The notes under the pieces: generated by a model
What the model was told of the DNA's origin: nothing
Database searches by the model: none
What the model saw: only the letters and a program-made list of their open reading frames with translations
Position numbers and translations under genes: made by a program
Shown here: one piece after another, positions 38,918-48,886 of the stretch
How the letters are laid out: each line of letters begins with the position of its first letter
Numbering within the stretch: the stretch's first letter is position 1
Origin: Mumia xiangluensis
GTDB taxonomy: Bacteria; Actinomycetota; Actinomycetes; Propionibacteriales; Nocardioidaceae
NCBI RefSeq assembly: GCF_010994095.1
Contig: NZ_WJYO01000008.1
Span: 1-64,000 of the forward strand
Length of the DNA stretch: 64,000 nt
Direction: 5' to 3'

Positions 38918-40693
38918 TCATCGCAGCAGACGGCGCAGCGCCCATGACCGCCGACGCAGGTTGAATGTGAAGTCGTCGGCGAAGGCCGCCCGGTACTTCG
39001 TCAGGTCCGGTGCTGACCGCTGCGTGCGACCCCAGAAGTAGTGAACGTCCTGCCCTTGCGCCGCGGCGATCAGGGCTTCGTTCTGGGCGAGGTATCCGTC
39101 CCCAGCGATGAGGATCACCCGGGCCTGCGGCGCGTACGCCATGGTGAACATCCCACTGCCGGCGTATCCGGCGATGATCCGCGCTTGTGAGAAGAGGGCG
39201 ACCTGCTCGTCGAAACGGTACTGCTCGGGCCGCAGGACCGTGAAACCGTGGCTCGCGAAGAAGGCCTCGATCTGTGCCTGCTCCCGGGGGACCCGCCGAC
39301 GTCCGCGCGCGATGAAGATGCGCTCCGAGCGGATCGGAGGCACGACGTCGTCGAAGCCCGCGTGGATGCGGGCCCACGTCTCAGTGACCTCCGGCGCGAC
39401 GAAGCGCGGATTCTCGAACTCGGGGTCGGCGGCGTACAGGGTGTCTACCTCGAGCGCCTGGTCGCTCGGCTGCACCACGAGTGTGGTGCTGTCGATGCCG
39501 TAGGCGTCGAGGATCATACGGAGGAAGCCAGGCGCATCGTGCTGCCCAGGACGCAGACTGACGATGGGACGGAGGTCGGGGTGCTCCTGCCGAGCACGGT
39601 CCCATCCCCACAAGCGGGAGACCACCTCGGTGCACACGTGCCCGAAATGGCCAGGGAACTCCGTGTCGAGGTAGTAGAGAGGTCCGTTCCAGCGATCCTG
39701 GGTGGTGGGTTCCCACTCGGGCCGTGTCGCGGCGGTGTGCACTCCGGAGCGGATCATCGACCGGTGGTGAAGGCGCCGCGAGTGCTGATGGCGAAACGTG
39801 TCGGGCAGCCAGTAGTCACCGAATCGGAGCCGTTGACGAGGGTAGGCGACGACATCGTGATAGCGCCGGAGCTCCAGCTCCGGCACGGCGATGTCGCCGG
39901 CAACGACATCTGGACCCCGGCCGTGCGTCCTTATCCGGCCGCGAGAGGTGAACTCCCGTGCCGGGCGCCTGACGAGGGTCTCGAGCGGGTTGTCGTCACC
40001 GAAGCGCGCGGCAAGCACGGGCGCGGCCTCGGCGGACCTCAGGGCCGCTGTGAGTGCCAGTCGCTTGGTGACCAACGCAAGGTCGTCGTAGAACCTCACG
40101 TCGTCCAGCGAGAGGGCAAGGGCGTCGGTCCACGTCGTCCAGCCATTTTGCGGCAACGGGAGGTGTGACTTCGCGAGGGCTTTCTCGAGCACCACGCGGG
40201 CTGAGGTCTCCGGGGATGCGCCGCGCCTGTCGCGGCCCTCGCGGTCGACCTGCTCGATGGCGAGAAGACCCCCAGCCGCCACGAAACCCTGATGACGGCG
40301 GATGCTCCCGATGCGGCGACTGGACCGCGTGGCGTGCCCCAGGACCAGCAGCCCGGGTCGCGGAGTCGTGAGGAGGACCGCGTCCCGATCCTTGGCGGAA
40401 CGACAGGGATGAACGATGACGTTCGCGGGTGTCGAGGCGTCGGCTGTCGACGACCATGCGGCTGCGTCACCGTGGGCGAGCAGGTGGACGGTCGCCGCAG
40501 GGAACCGCTCCGCGAAAGTGCTCGCGGTGTCTATCCCGCCCCGGCCGAGCACGAGGGCGATCGTCTCGGGGAACTCGCGAAGCTTCGCGAGCGCTTCCTC
40601 GTACGCGGCGAGGTAGCCGAGGCTGTCGGAGGACTGGCGCGCCCCACGGCGTCGACCGATCTCGTCCAGCGTCTCCTCTTCCATGGCGCACAT
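38918..40693 (-). CDS. GT61-family (DUF563) glycosyltransferase
   Basis: A 591-residue protein. The first 280 residues form a Rossmann-like region ([27 protein letters not shown]) without a convincing SAM or sugar-nucleotide motif. From about 290 a GT61-type domain follows: a [20 protein letters not shown] segment, [31 protein letters not shown] and the conserved [20 protein letters not shown]61 enzymes act on various glycans. Two ATGs (40693 and 40684) are possible and neither has a good ribosome site. It is divergent from rmlA by 60 nt and lies 36 nt upstream of rmlB on the same strand. Confidence 0.78.
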   Translation of the reverse strand: MCAMEEETLDEIGRRRGARQSSDSLGYLAAYEEALAKLREFPETIALVLGRGGIDTASTFAERFPAATVHLLAHGDAAAWSSTADASTPANVIVHPCRSAKDRDAVLLTTPRPGLLVLGHATRSSRRIGSIRRHQGFVAAGGLLAIEQVDREGRDRRGASPETSARVVLEKALAKSHLPLPQNGWTTWTDALALSLDDVRFYDDLALVTKRLALTAALRSAEAAPVLAARFGDDNPLETLVRRPAREFTSRGRIRTHGRGPDVVAGDIAVPELELRRYHDVVAYPRQRLRFGDYWLPDTFRHQHSRRLHHRSMIRSGVHTAATRPEWEPTTQDRWNGPLYYLDTEFPGHFGHVCTEVVSRLWGWDRARQEHPDLRPIVSLRPGQHDAPGFLRMILDAYGIDSTTLVVQPSDQALEVDTLYAADPEFENPRFVAPEVTETWARIHAGFDDVVPPIRSERIFIARGRRRVPREQAQIEAFFASHGFTVLRPEQYRFDEQVALFSQARIIAGYAGSGMFTMAYAPQARVILIAGDGYLAQNEALIAAAQGQDVHYFWGRTQRSAPDLTKYRAAFADDFTFNLRRRSWALRRLLR

Positions 40694-40741
40694 TGTGCCG
40701 CGCGAACGGGTCGTTCGGGACAGGCCGAGCGGCGGGGCCCG

Positions 40742-40747
40742 TACGAT
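40742..40747 (+). promoter_or_regulatory. -10 hexamer for leaderless rmlA
   Basis: TACGAT, 6 nt, then ATG at 40754. Confidence 0.55.
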
Positions 40748-40753
40748 CTGCGC

Positions 40754-41632
40754 ATGAGGGGCATCATCCTGGCTGGCGGCACCGGCTCTCGCCTGCACCC
40801 GATCACGCTCGGCACGAGCAAGCAGCTCGTGCCCGTGTACGACAAACCGATGATCTACTACCCGCTGTCGACCCTGATCCTCGCAGGGATCCGCGACATC
40901 CTCGTGATCACGACCCCCGAGGACGCTTCCCAGTTCAACCGTCTGCTCGGCGACGGCTCGCGGTTCGGCGTCGCCATCACTTACGTCGTGCAGCCGCGGC
41001 CGGAGGGCCTTGCGCAGGCTTTCCTCCTCGGCGCCGACCATGTCGGCAGCGACAACGTCTCGCTCGTGCTCGGCGACAACATCTTCTACGGGGCGGGGCT
41101 CGGGACCCAGCTCGCCCGGTTCCACGACCTCGACGGGGCTGCGGTCTTCGGCTACCAGGTGACCGATCCCACCGCGTACGGAGTGGTGGAGTTCGATGAA
41201 GACGGTCGCGCGCTGTCGCTGGAGGAGAAGCCAGTGAGGCCGAAGAGCAGCTATGCGGTCCCGGGCCTCTACTTCTACGACAACGACGTCGTGGAGATCG
41301 CTCGCGGGCTTCGCCCGTCTGCCCGAGGTGAGCTGGAGATCACCGACCTGAACCGGGTCTACCTGGACGAGGGTCGCCTTCAGGTCGAGATCCTGCCGCG
41401 CGGGACGGCGTGGCTCGACACGGGGACGTTCGACTCGCTCAACGACGCGTCGAACTACGTACGGACGATCGAGAGCCGTCAGGGCCTCAAGGTCGGATGC
41501 CCCGAGGAAGTGGCGTGGCGCATGGGCTTCCTCAGCGACGACGAGCTGCGCGAGCGGGCCGAGCCACTGGTGAAGAGCGGCTACGGGGACTATCTGCTGA
41601 GCCTGTTGGAGTCCAAGGACCTCAGCCGTTGA
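40754..41632 (+). CDS. rmlA: Glucose-1-phosphate thymidylyltransferase
   Basis: First step to dTDP-L-rhamnose: dTTP plus glucose-1-phosphate to dTDP-glucose. The 292 residues match Rml[78 protein letters not shown] and the C-terminal [13 protein letters not shown]. The ATG is supported by a -10 hexamer 6 nt upstream. The other rml genes lie on the opposite strand across the GT61 gene. Its stop overlaps the TagF-type gene start. Confidence 0.96.
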   Translation: MRGIILAGGTGSRLHPITLGTSKQLVPVYDKPMIYYPLSTLILAGIRDILVITTPEDASQFNRLLGDGSRFGVAITYVVQPRPEGLAQAFLLGADHVGSDNVSLVLGDNIFYGAGLGTQLARFHDLDGAAVFGYQVTDPTAYGVVEFDEDGRALSLEEKPVRPKSSYAVPGLYFYDNDVVEIARGLRPSARGELEITDLNRVYLDEGRLQVEILPRGTAWLDTGTFDSLNDASNYVRTIESRQGLKVGCPEEVAWRMGFLSDDELRERAEPLVKSGYGDYLLSLLESKDLSR

Positions 41633-43977
41633 GCCGTCTCCGCCGTGTGATTCGGCGCCTACGCCCGCGCCCGCCCATGCGTTTCGCTCCTCCGCGCGCC
41701 GAGACCGAGGCCGTGGTCGTGCTCGCGAGTGCCCGGTGCCAGGACCGGGGCTCGCTGGTCCTGCGTGGATGGGCCTACGTCGACGGTGCGGAGGCGCTCG
41801 CGGTGGTTTCGGTCGTCGCCGTCGGGGGCGTCGGTCAGGTGGTCGCCGACGGGGCTGCCTCACGCGTGCACGATGACTCGGCCGACCTGTACCCCGGAGA
41901 CAAGCGGGTCTCGCATGCTGACGCCGCGTTCGAGGCGGAGGTCGACCTGACGACGTGGCGCGGAGCCGGCCGGGTCGTCATCGAGGTCGTCTCGTGCGAC
42001 GGGGGCCAGCTCGTCCGTCGCCCGTTCACGATTCGTCCGCCTGGCTCTGCTGCGAGGCACCTGCGTGCCTCGGGGGCGCAGGACGGATTCAACGTCAAGC
42101 TCGGCTGGTCCGATGTCGAAGGACTGGAGCTGACCAAGGTTGGGGTGAAAGCGACGCTGTCACAGGTGGAGGCGGTCGGCGAGACACTGCACGTCGAGGT
42201 CAGGACGGGTCCTGGCGCCGATCTGGCCCTGATCGGCGACGGCACGGGTGCTCGACCCCGGCGGGTCACCACGGTGGTCGGCAGGGTCGGGAGTGCCTCC
42301 CTGACAGCCGCTGACGCGTCGTCAGCTCGTCAGACCTTGGTGACGGTCGGCGCCGATGGATCGATCGCCCGCGTCGTCGTCCCGGCAGGGTGGTCGTCCG
42401 GCGACGCGGTCGCCGACGGAGGCCTGCGCCTCGTTCCGCGACCGTCTGGAGCGGTGGAGCTGAGGCGAGGACCGGTTCTCGCCGTGTCCGCGCTCGAGGC
42501 CACCGCGTCGAGCATCATGGTCACGGGCCGAGCCGAGGGGCTCCCGGACGGTGCGGTCCTCGAGGTACGGGGTTCCCGCGCACGGGTCGAGGTCGAACTC
42601 GACCTGGTGCGAGGGGAGACGACCGTCGTGATCCCCACGACTGTCAGCATCTGGCAGGGCAGGAGGGTCCCGCTGCCCTCTGGCCGCTACCAGGTCTGGG
42701 TGGTGTCGGAGGACGGGGAAGCACCGGTGGAGCTCGACGACGGACTCGTCGACTCGCTCGGGACGTGGGAGGACTCCGAAGCCGTTCGCGTGCGTGTCCT
42801 GCGCGGTCAAGGTGGCCGGATGATGCTCGAGGCCGCGCCCCCGCTCGCCGTTGACGAGCGGGGGGCTCGCGCGCAGGCTTTGCTGGAGCACGCGTACGCG
42901 ACCTCGCCCCCGGCGCCGCGGCGGATGGCGTACTTCGAGTGCTACTACGGGACGAGCGCCACGGACAGCGCGCGGGCGATCCACGAGGAGCTGCGCCGGC
43001 GGGGTTCCGACCTGGAGCTGGTGTGGGGCGTTGCCGATCGCTCGGTGACCGTTCCCGAGGGGGGTCGCGCGGTCCTCCGGGACTCGCGCGAGTGGTGGGA
43101 GGTCCTGTCCCGCGCGCGATTCCTGACCTTCAACGCCGGTCTCCCGTATGGACTGCGCCGCCGGCCTGGTCAGACGGTGGTCCAGACCTGGCACGGAACC
43201 CCGTTCAAGCGCCTCGGCAGCGACCGTCCCACCTTCGGACCGGACGAAGAGGCCGGTCCGGCCACCGTGTGGAGCGTTGCCCGGTGGGACGCCCTTCTCG
43301 CAGGAAACCCGCACAGCGCCGACGTGTTCGGGCGGGTCTGGGGCTACGACGGTCCTGTCCTCCAGCTCGGCTACCCCCGCAACGACGCTCTCGCCCGCGC
43401 GGGAGCCGCGGACGTCGAGCGAGCGCGGCACGCGCTGGGCATCGAGGACGACCGGCTCGTCGTCCTGTACGTGCCGACGTGGCGTGACGGGAACCGCGTG
43501 ATGGACCAGTTCCTGGATACCGATGCGGTGGTTCGTGGCGTGGGGCGCGATGTGACCGTGCTGGTGCGTGGCCACATGAACATCTCCGGCTGGGCGACCC
43601 GCATCGGCGGACGCGACGTGCTCGACGTTACGGGCTACCCGGAGATCAACGACCTGTTCCTTGCCGCGGATGTCGCCGTGACCGACTACTCGTCGATCAT
43701 GTTCGACTTCTCGGTGACCGGGAAGCCTCTCGTCTTCCTGGTTCCGGACCTCGCCGACTACCGGGACCGTCGTCGGGGCACGTACCTCGACTTGGAGGAG
43801 TCCGGCCCGGGCCCGGTCGTCCGGACCACGGAGCAGGTGGTCGAGGTCTTGCGCGACCTGGACGCGACCCGTGAGGGGTTCGCGGACCGGTACGACGCGT
43901 GGGTGGCGACGTACAACCCCTTGGACGACGGCCGGGCCGCGGCCCGCGTGGTCGATGCCTTGTACGACGACCGTTGA
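41629..43977 (+). CDS. TagF-type CDP-glycerol glycerophosphotransferase with beta-rich N-terminus
   Basis: A 782-residue enzyme predicted to add glycerol-phosphate units to a wall polymer from CDP-glycerol. The C-terminal 350 residues are a complete TagB/TagF domain, with [11 protein letters not shown] (His522), [17 protein letters not shown] (His649), [16 protein letters not shown] and [11 protein letters not shown] (Ser688/Ser689). The N-terminal 430 residues are beta-rich modules, the first holding an LRGWA motif at 45-49 that is shared with the GT2-TagF protein at 48.9 kb. The start is uncertain: TTG at 41629 overlaps the rmlA stop (TTGA) with AAGGA upstream; GTG 41647 and ATG 41677 are alternatives. 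It is coupled to rmlA. Confidence 0.88.
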   Translation: MSRLRRVIRRLRPRPPMRFAPPRAETEAVVVLASARCQDRGSLVLRGWAYVDGAEALAVVSVVAVGGVGQVVADGAASRVHDDSADLYPGDKRVSHADAAFEAEVDLTTWRGAGRVVIEVVSCDGGQLVRRPFTIRPPGSAARHLRASGAQDGFNVKLGWSDVEGLELTKVGVKATLSQVEAVGETLHVEVRTGPGADLALIGDGTGARPRRVTTVVGRVGSASLTAADASSARQTLVTVGADGSIARVVVPAGWSSGDAVADGGLRLVPRPSGAVELRRGPVLAVSALEATASSIMVTGRAEGLPDGAVLEVRGSRARVEVELDLVRGETTVVIPTTVSIWQGRRVPLPSGRYQVWVVSEDGEAPVELDDGLVDSLGTWEDSEAVRVRVLRGQGGRMMLEAAPPLAVDERGARAQALLEHAYATSPPAPRRMAYFECYYGTSATDSARAIHEELRRRGSDLELVWGVADRSVTVPEGGRAVLRDSREWWEVLSRARFLTFNAGLPYGLRRRPGQTVVQTWHGTPFKRLGSDRPTFGPDEEAGPATVWSVARWDALLAGNPHSADVFGRVWGYDGPVLQLGYPRNDALARAGAADVERARHALGIEDDRLVVLYVPTWRDGNRVMDQFLDTDAVVRGVGRDVTVLVRGHMNISGWATRIGGRDVLDVTGYPEINDLFLAADVAVTDYSSIMFDFSVTGKPLVFLVPDLADYRDRRRGTYLDLEESGPGPVVRTTEQVVEVLRDLDATREGFADRYDAWVATYNPLDDGRAAARVVDALYDDR

Positions 43978-44038
43978 GGCGCCACCTATCATCGACGAGA
44001 ACGCCCCGGACCCTGACGAGACCTTGAGGTAGAGCAAC

Positions 44039-46177
44039 GTGAGCAGCAGGTCCCTGGCCGAGCGCTCGCCGCGAGTGCGCGACGAGCGCGCAGCGTTGGG
44101 AACCCGCGCCGACATCCAGGCGCTCCGCGCCGTCGCCGTCTCGCTCGTCCTGATCTACCACCTGTGGCCCAACCGGCTGACCGGAGGCTTCACAGGTGTC
44201 GACGTCTTCTTCGTCATCTCCGGGTTCCTCATCACCTCGCACCTGATCGGCAGGCCACCACGCAGCGGACGCGACCTCGCGGGCTTCTGGTCGCGGCGGA
44301 TCCGCCGTCTTCTCCCGGCGTCGCTTCTCGTGCTCGCGGTCACGCTCGTGGCCTCGCGCCTGGTGGCGCCGGAGACGCAGTGGGCTGCGACAGCCAAGCA
44401 GGCCGGTGCGGCGGCCCTCTACGTGGTGAACTGGCTCCTCGCCTCCGATGCCGTGGACTACCTGGCTGCGGAGAACTCACCCACCCCGGTGCAGCATTTC
44501 TGGTCTCTGTCGGTCGAGGAGCAGTTCTACATCGGCTGGCCGCTGCTGATCCTGGTGCTCGTCGCGCTCGCGTCCCGAGTACGCAGGTCGCCAACTCTGG
44601 TCGTGGCCGTCGGCCTGGGCGCAGTGGTCGCCGCATCTTTCGCCTACTCGGTGCACGAGACCGTGACCGAGCCGGCCAGGGCGTACTTCGTGACCCCGAC
44701 GCGCGTGTGGGAGCTCGGGGTCGGCGGTCTCTTGGCCGTGCTGATCGGGAAGAACGGATTCGGCCGCGGCCGATCGGTCGAAGCCGTAGCCTGGCCCCCT
44801 GCGGCACGGGCGGTCCTCGCCTGGACGGGCCTCGCTGCGATTGTCTGGACGGCCTTCACATACACGGGAGCGACACCGTTCCCCGGGTGGCATGCGGCGG
44901 TCCCGGTGCTGGGCGCGGCCGCTGTGATCGCTGCCAATGCCCCCGAGGCCCCCGGCTCACCGGCCGGGCTGATGGCGATGAGGCCGGTCCAGTGGCTCGG
45001 TGACGTGTCCTACTCGGTGTACCTCTGGCACTGGCCGCTCATCGTCCTCGTCCCGTACGCGACCGGGTCGCCGCTCGGGCTGCTCGACAAGCTGACGATC
45101 CTCGTGGCCTCGCTGGTCCTCGCTGCGTGGACGAAACGCTACGTCGAGGATCGTTTCCGGAGCCCGGAGTGGGGACGACCTCTCCGCAAGTCCTACGTCC
45201 TCGGCATCGCCGGCATGGCGGTCGTCGTTGCGATGGCCGCTGCCCAGCTGGTCGAGGTCGACCGCGGCGAGGACGCTGCCCGTCGTGCGCTGGCAGCAGC
45301 GATCGCCGACGACGACCCGTGCTTCGGAGCATCGGCGCTCGCTCCCGGAGTCAGCTGCCCGCGGACCACGGAGGGTCCAGTCGTGCCTGCGCCCGCGCAG
45401 GCACTGAAGGACAAGTCCGATGCGTACGAGGAGGTCTCGGGCGGCAAGGACTGCTGGGCCAGCGCCCCGCGGTTCCCCGTCACCGTGTGCGAGTTCGGTG
45501 ACCCCGACGCCGAGACCTCGGTCGCCTTGACCGGCAACTCGCACGCTGGACAGTGGTTGCCGGCGCTCCAAGAGATCGCTCGAGCACGCGGCTGGCGCAT
45601 CACGACCTACCTCGCATCCCAGTGCGCGGCGGCCGAGACGGAGCAGCAGTTCGACACTGCGGACAAGTCGGGGCGCTGCTCGGGATGGGTCAAGCGGGTC
45701 ACACGTCGTATCGTCACGGGCGGTTACGACCTGGTCGTCTACACGAATCGCATCTCGGTCCCGTCGGTCGGGAACGACATCGCCGGGAGCCAGGACGACT
45801 ATCGCCGAGGCTACGAGAAGGTCCTGTCGAGCGTCCGAGCGTCCGGTGTGCCGATCACCGTCATCCGGGACACGCCGGCACCTGGCACGATCATCCCGGA
45901 CTGCCTCGCCGAGAACGCCTCCGACCTGACCAGGTGTTCGGCGCCCCGTGACAGGTGGGAGCCCGCCGAGCCCGTGGTGGACGCTGTCCACGACCTCGAC
46001 GACCGTGGCATCGTGCTTGCTGATCTCAACGACCGGATCTGCAGGTCGGAACGCTGTGACGGCGCAGTCGGGGGTGTGGTCGTGTACTTCGACGGGTCCC
46101 ACCTCACGGCTACGTACGCCCGGACGCTCGCACCCGTTCTCGAGCGCCCGCTCATGAAGGCGCTGGCGCGGGGCTGA
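44039..46177 (+). CDS. OatA-like acyltransferase (AT3 membrane domain plus SGNH domain)
   Basis: A 712-residue membrane O-acyltransferase expected to O-acetylate a surface glycan. The AT3 domain (about 25-390) has the IQALRAVAVSLVLIYHLWP start, GGFTGVDVFFVISGFLIT, RRIRRLLPASLLVL and FWSLSVEEQFYIGWPLL, with about ten transmembrane helices. An extracellular SGNH-like domain (about 440-712) follows, with GNSHAGQW as block I (the usual GDSH has Asn for Asp) and DGSHLTATY as the C-terminal Asp/His block. A GAGG ribosome site lies 9 nt before the GTG; TATCAT at 43987 is a possible -10. It is downstream of the TagF gene on the same strand. Confidence 0.9.
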   Translation: MSSRSLAERSPRVRDERAALGTRADIQALRAVAVSLVLIYHLWPNRLTGGFTGVDVFFVISGFLITSHLIGRPPRSGRDLAGFWSRRIRRLLPASLLVLAVTLVASRLVAPETQWAATAKQAGAAALYVVNWLLASDAVDYLAAENSPTPVQHFWSLSVEEQFYIGWPLLILVLVALASRVRRSPTLVVAVGLGAVVAASFAYSVHETVTEPARAYFVTPTRVWELGVGGLLAVLIGKNGFGRGRSVEAVAWPPAARAVLAWTGLAAIVWTAFTYTGATPFPGWHAAVPVLGAAAVIAANAPEAPGSPAGLMAMRPVQWLGDVSYSVYLWHWPLIVLVPYATGSPLGLLDKLTILVASLVLAAWTKRYVEDRFRSPEWGRPLRKSYVLGIAGMAVVVAMAAAQLVEVDRGEDAARRALAAAIADDDPCFGASALAPGVSCPRTTEGPVVPAPAQALKDKSDAYEEVSGGKDCWASAPRFPVTVCEFGDPDAETSVALTGNSHAGQWLPALQEIARARGWRITTYLASQCAAAETEQQFDTADKSGRCSGWVKRVTRRIVTGGYDLVVYTNRISVPSVGNDIAGSQDDYRRGYEKVLSSVRASGVPITVIRDTPAPGTIIPDCLAENASDLTRCSAPRDRWEPAEPVVDAVHDLDDRGIVLADLNDRICRSERCDGAVGGVVVYFDGSHLTATYARTLAPVLERPLMKALARG

Positions 46178-46192
46178 CCGTGCCCGTGTCGC

Positions 46193-46198
46193 TAGGGT
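46193..46198 (+). promoter_or_regulatory. -10 hexamer for leaderless gene at 46205
   Basis: TAGGGT, 6 nt, then GTG at 46205. Confidence 0.5.
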
Positions 46199-46204
46199 GG
46201 CTCC

Positions 46205-47152
46205 GTGGATATGCGGACTGTGGACGGACTTCCAGCACGACGAGACCCGACGAGGTGGAACCGGCCTGTCCACGACTACCCCTCCATCGACGCGCTGATC
46301 GCTGACCCGCATCCGCCTGGCGGCGTCCTGGCGGTGCGCGCCGCAGACACCGTGATCGACGTCCTCTACGACCCCCGCGGAGCGGGAACGACGATCGTCA
46401 GCTTCCACGCCGCGATCATGAGGACCGGCGTCTCTCTGCCCTACTTCACGGGCGGCAGCCTCCACGGCGACACCCCGGTCAACCGGATCCTGATTGCGGA
46501 CCCCGCGCTGTACAGGCACGAGTCGTTGACGCTCGCCTGGTACGCCGGCACCGACACGCTCGATCTCCAGCACGAGCTTCCCCGGCTGATCGACCACCTC
46601 CACCGCGCCGCCGGGGGTACCCGTCGGCTGTACTTCGGGGGTTCGGGTGGAGGGTTCGCCGCGCTCTTCTACGGGGCGCCGGAGGAGGACGTGCTCTCGG
46701 TCGCGGTCAATCCTCAGACGATCATCGCGAACTACACCCGGGCTCACGTCGAGCGGTATGCGCGGATGTGCCTGGGCGCGGGCGACGACGCAGCGGTCGA
46801 CGATGCCCTCGCATCCGTCGGGTCCGACCTCCGACCGGTGTACGCCGAGGCGCGCAACCGGGTGCTCTACATCCAGAACACGGGTGACACCCACCGGACC
46901 GTGCACATGGAACCGTTCCTGGAGTCCGGGTTGGAGCGACGGCGGGTGTGGACCGTCGAACGGCCGTGGGGATCGGGCCACGTCGCCGTCCCCGCCGACG
47001 AGCTGCGCCGCATCGTGTCGACGATCGTGGCTGCACCGGGCGACTGGGGGACTGTGATGCGGGCTCTTCAGCAGAGGCCCGCGCGCTGGTGGCGCCGGGC
47101 GGCCGACCCGGCTGACCTCGGCATCGCGTCGGGCATCCACTGGCAGGTATGA
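46205..47152 (+). CDS. Alpha/beta-hydrolase-fold protein of unknown function in glycan locus
   Basis: A 315-residue cytoplasmic protein with a nucleophile-elbow-like FGGSGGGFAALFYGA, preceded by a beta strand (RRLYFGGSG) as expected for an alpha/beta hydrolase; a later RNRVLYIQNTGDTHR and a C-terminal GSGHVAVP provide candidate acid and His. This resembles the Asp2-like or 'glycosyltransferase-associated hydrolase' proteins found with surface glycan genes, though I cannot name a family with certainty. The GTG at 46205 has TAGGGT 6 nt upstream; ATG 46211 is an alternative. Confidence 0.65.
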   Translation: MDMRTVDGLPARRDPTRWNRPVHDYPSIDALIADPHPPGGVLAVRAADTVIDVLYDPRGAGTTIVSFHAAIMRTGVSLPYFTGGSLHGDTPVNRILIADPALYRHESLTLAWYAGTDTLDLQHELPRLIDHLHRAAGGTRRLYFGGSGGGFAALFYGAPEEDVLSVAVNPQTIIANYTRAHVERYARMCLGAGDDAAVDDALASVGSDLRPVYAEARNRVLYIQNTGDTHRTVHMEPFLESGLERRRVWTVERPWGSGHVAVPADELRRIVSTIVAAPGDWGTVMRALQQRPARWWRRAADPADLGIASGIHWQV

Positions 47153-47217
47153 CACGGCTGCGGGGTTGGGCCGCACGCTCCGGGCGAGCGGACCTCGTCC
47201 GTGCGCCCTCGACACGC

Positions 47218-47223
47218 TAGGGT
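47218..47223 (+). promoter_or_regulatory. -10 hexamer for leaderless gene at 47230
   Basis: TAGGGT, 6 nt, then ATG at 47230. Confidence 0.55.
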
Positions 47224-47229
47224 GCTCGG

Positions 47230-48267
47230 ATGTCAGGTAGGAGAAGTGCACGGACCATGAGTCGTCGGGCCGCGGCGGCCCTGGCGGATCGACTACCGGC
47301 GCCGCGTGACGAGGCGGCTCGCGCGCTGATGAGATCGACGAAGGACCTCGTCCTCGGACGCACGCCCTCCCCGCCGCGACGCGACGCTCCTCCGGCCATT
47401 CCGCAGCGAGAACGCGATCAGCAGAACGACTCCGGTGCGCCTCTGTTCGTCCCACCCGGGCACTACTACTCGCCGATCGTCGATGTGCGCCGGCTCCGCG
47501 GCCGGGGGAGTGACATCGAGGGACGTGCGAGCATCGCCGGCATCCATTTGGACCTCGATGCACAGGCTGCCGCGTGGGCCACGTGGGTCCCGTACGTACG
47601 CCGGTGGCGGGCGGGCGAGGGCAGCGAGACTCGTCGGTACCACTCGAACTCGATGTTCGGCACTCAGAGCGCCCGGCTGCTCGCGGGCGCCATCGGTGCC
47701 GCGCAGCCCCGGCGCTACATCGAGGTCGGCTCCGGATTCAGCTCAGCCGTCCTGTTGGACATCAACGACGAGTGGCGGTCGGACGACCCGATCGAGCTGA
47801 CGTTCATCGACCCTCATCCAGAGCGGCTCGAGTCACTCCTCCGCGACGCCGACCGCGCCACCAGCACGATCATCCCGGAGGAGATCCAGGCTGTGGACCT
47901 CGCCGTCTTCGACCAGCTGGAGGCGGGTGATGTGCTGTTCATCGACTCGACCCATCTGGCGAAGACGGGGAGCGACGTCCTCACCGAGATCTTCGACATC
48001 CTCCCCCGGGTACCGGTCGGCGTGAAGATCCACCTGCACGACATCCCATATCCGTTCGACTACCCCATGAGCTGGCTCGCGGAGCAGAACCGTTCCTGGA
48101 ACGAGGCGTACTTCCTGCGAGCATTCCTGATGTTCAACTCGTGCTTCACCGTCCACATCTGGACGGACTTCATGTGGCGTTTCGGCGCGGAGCTGGAAGA
48201 CGTCGAGTCGCTCGACCTGATCGGGCCTGGGACGTCCTCCATCTGGCTGACCCGGGTGGCCGGGTGA
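47230..48267 (+). CDS. Class I SAM-dependent methyltransferase (Methyltransf_24-like)
   Basis: A 345-residue protein. An Arg/Ala-rich N-terminus (about 1-65) precedes a PPGHYYSPIVD segment common in glycan-locus methyltransferases. The Rossmann core has RYIEVGSGFSSAVLLD (SAM loop), LTFIDPHPERL and DVLFIDSTHLAKTGSDV. These features match the Methyltransf_24 group. It is followed by a strong hairpin terminator and a transposase remnant. Substrate unknown; a sugar hydroxyl is likely from context. Confidence 0.78.
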   Translation: MSGRRSARTMSRRAAAALADRLPAPRDEAARALMRSTKDLVLGRTPSPPRRDAPPAIPQRERDQQNDSGAPLFVPPGHYYSPIVDVRRLRGRGSDIEGRASIAGIHLDLDAQAAAWATWVPYVRRWRAGEGSETRRYHSNSMFGTQSARLLAGAIGAAQPRRYIEVGSGFSSAVLLDINDEWRSDDPIELTFIDPHPERLESLLRDADRATSTIIPEEIQAVDLAVFDQLEAGDVLFIDSTHLAKTGSDVLTEIFDILPRVPVGVKIHLHDIPYPFDYPMSWLAEQNRSWNEAYFLRAFLMFNSCFTVHIWTDFMWRFGAELEDVESLDLIGPGTSSIWLTRVAG

Positions 48268-48314
48268 GGACGAGGACAGCTGATAGGTAGCGACTTCCTG
48301 TCAAGCGGCAGGGT

Positions 48315-48350
48315 GAGGCGCCCGTCCCCGGAGGTGGGGGTGGGCGCCTC
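48315..48350 (+). terminator. Terminator after the 47230-48267 gene
   Basis: GAGGCGCCC (48315-48323) pairs perfectly with GGGCGCCTC (48342-48350). The inner bases extend this to a 16-pair stem with three G-T wobbles and a GAGG tetraloop. It lies 48 nt beyond the stop. Confidence 0.75.
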
Positions 48351-48571
48351 TGCTTCGTCGACGAGTCGGTGGTGAGCGTGTCGTTGGCGACGCGCGGTCA
48401 GACTGAGATGCGCGGGTTGGTGACCGCCGGACGGGGTGTTCGGCATGAGCAGGTCCGGGTGCCTAGAGTCGGGCGTCGCCCGGCAGGACCGGGCTGCTCA
48501 TAGTTGTTTCGCGGGTGGTTCCGCGCGCTGCTTCCACCACGTGGTGGTCCATGAAGCGATCTGTGAGGGGT

Positions 48572-48840
48572 CTGCTCCTCGAGGACGGCCAACGACCAGC
48601 ACCCGCCGGCCGGCTCGCGGGCGATCGCGACGTTGGACCACGACGTGCCGCTTGCGTGCTGCCGGACGGCGTTCCATCGGGCGTGGAGTCGCCGGTTGCC
48701 TGCATCACCACGAGCGCGAGCGGCTGGCGACGCGAGCTCCCAGCGGTCACGGATGGCCTGCCGGTGAACCGGTGCCAGTCGCCGATCTCACCCGCAAGCC
48801 CGAGCCCAGGCAGGTTGCTGACACCAGGCAAGCAACCGAG
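48572..48840 (-). pseudogene. IS110/IS1111-family transposase remnant
   Basis: The 620-nt region between genes at 48268 and 48886 encodes no intact protein. On the minus strand it holds pieces of an IS110-family transposase C-terminus. First comes a PGLGLAGEIGDWHRFTG stretch (about 48765-48840). After a deletion/frameshift near 48740-48760 it continues with RWELASPAARARGDAGNRRL, and then NVAIAREPAGGCWSLAVLEE in that same second frame (to 48572). Families of this type normally read ARELAGWCWSLA here, so point changes have accumulated as well. The N-terminal DEDD domain is absent. I saw no insertion-sequence ends. The remaining parts of the gap (48351-48571) hold nothing I recognise. Confidence 0.7.
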
Positions 48841-48886
48841 GCGACGTACCAATTGGGGTGAACTCGCTGTCGGCGGCCATCACCGT

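Noticed and set aside
48268-48886. Small genes in the gap after the 47230 methyltransferase
   Set aside because: Candidate short frames are explained by the transposase remnant or look random; none has a ribosome site with a recognisable product.
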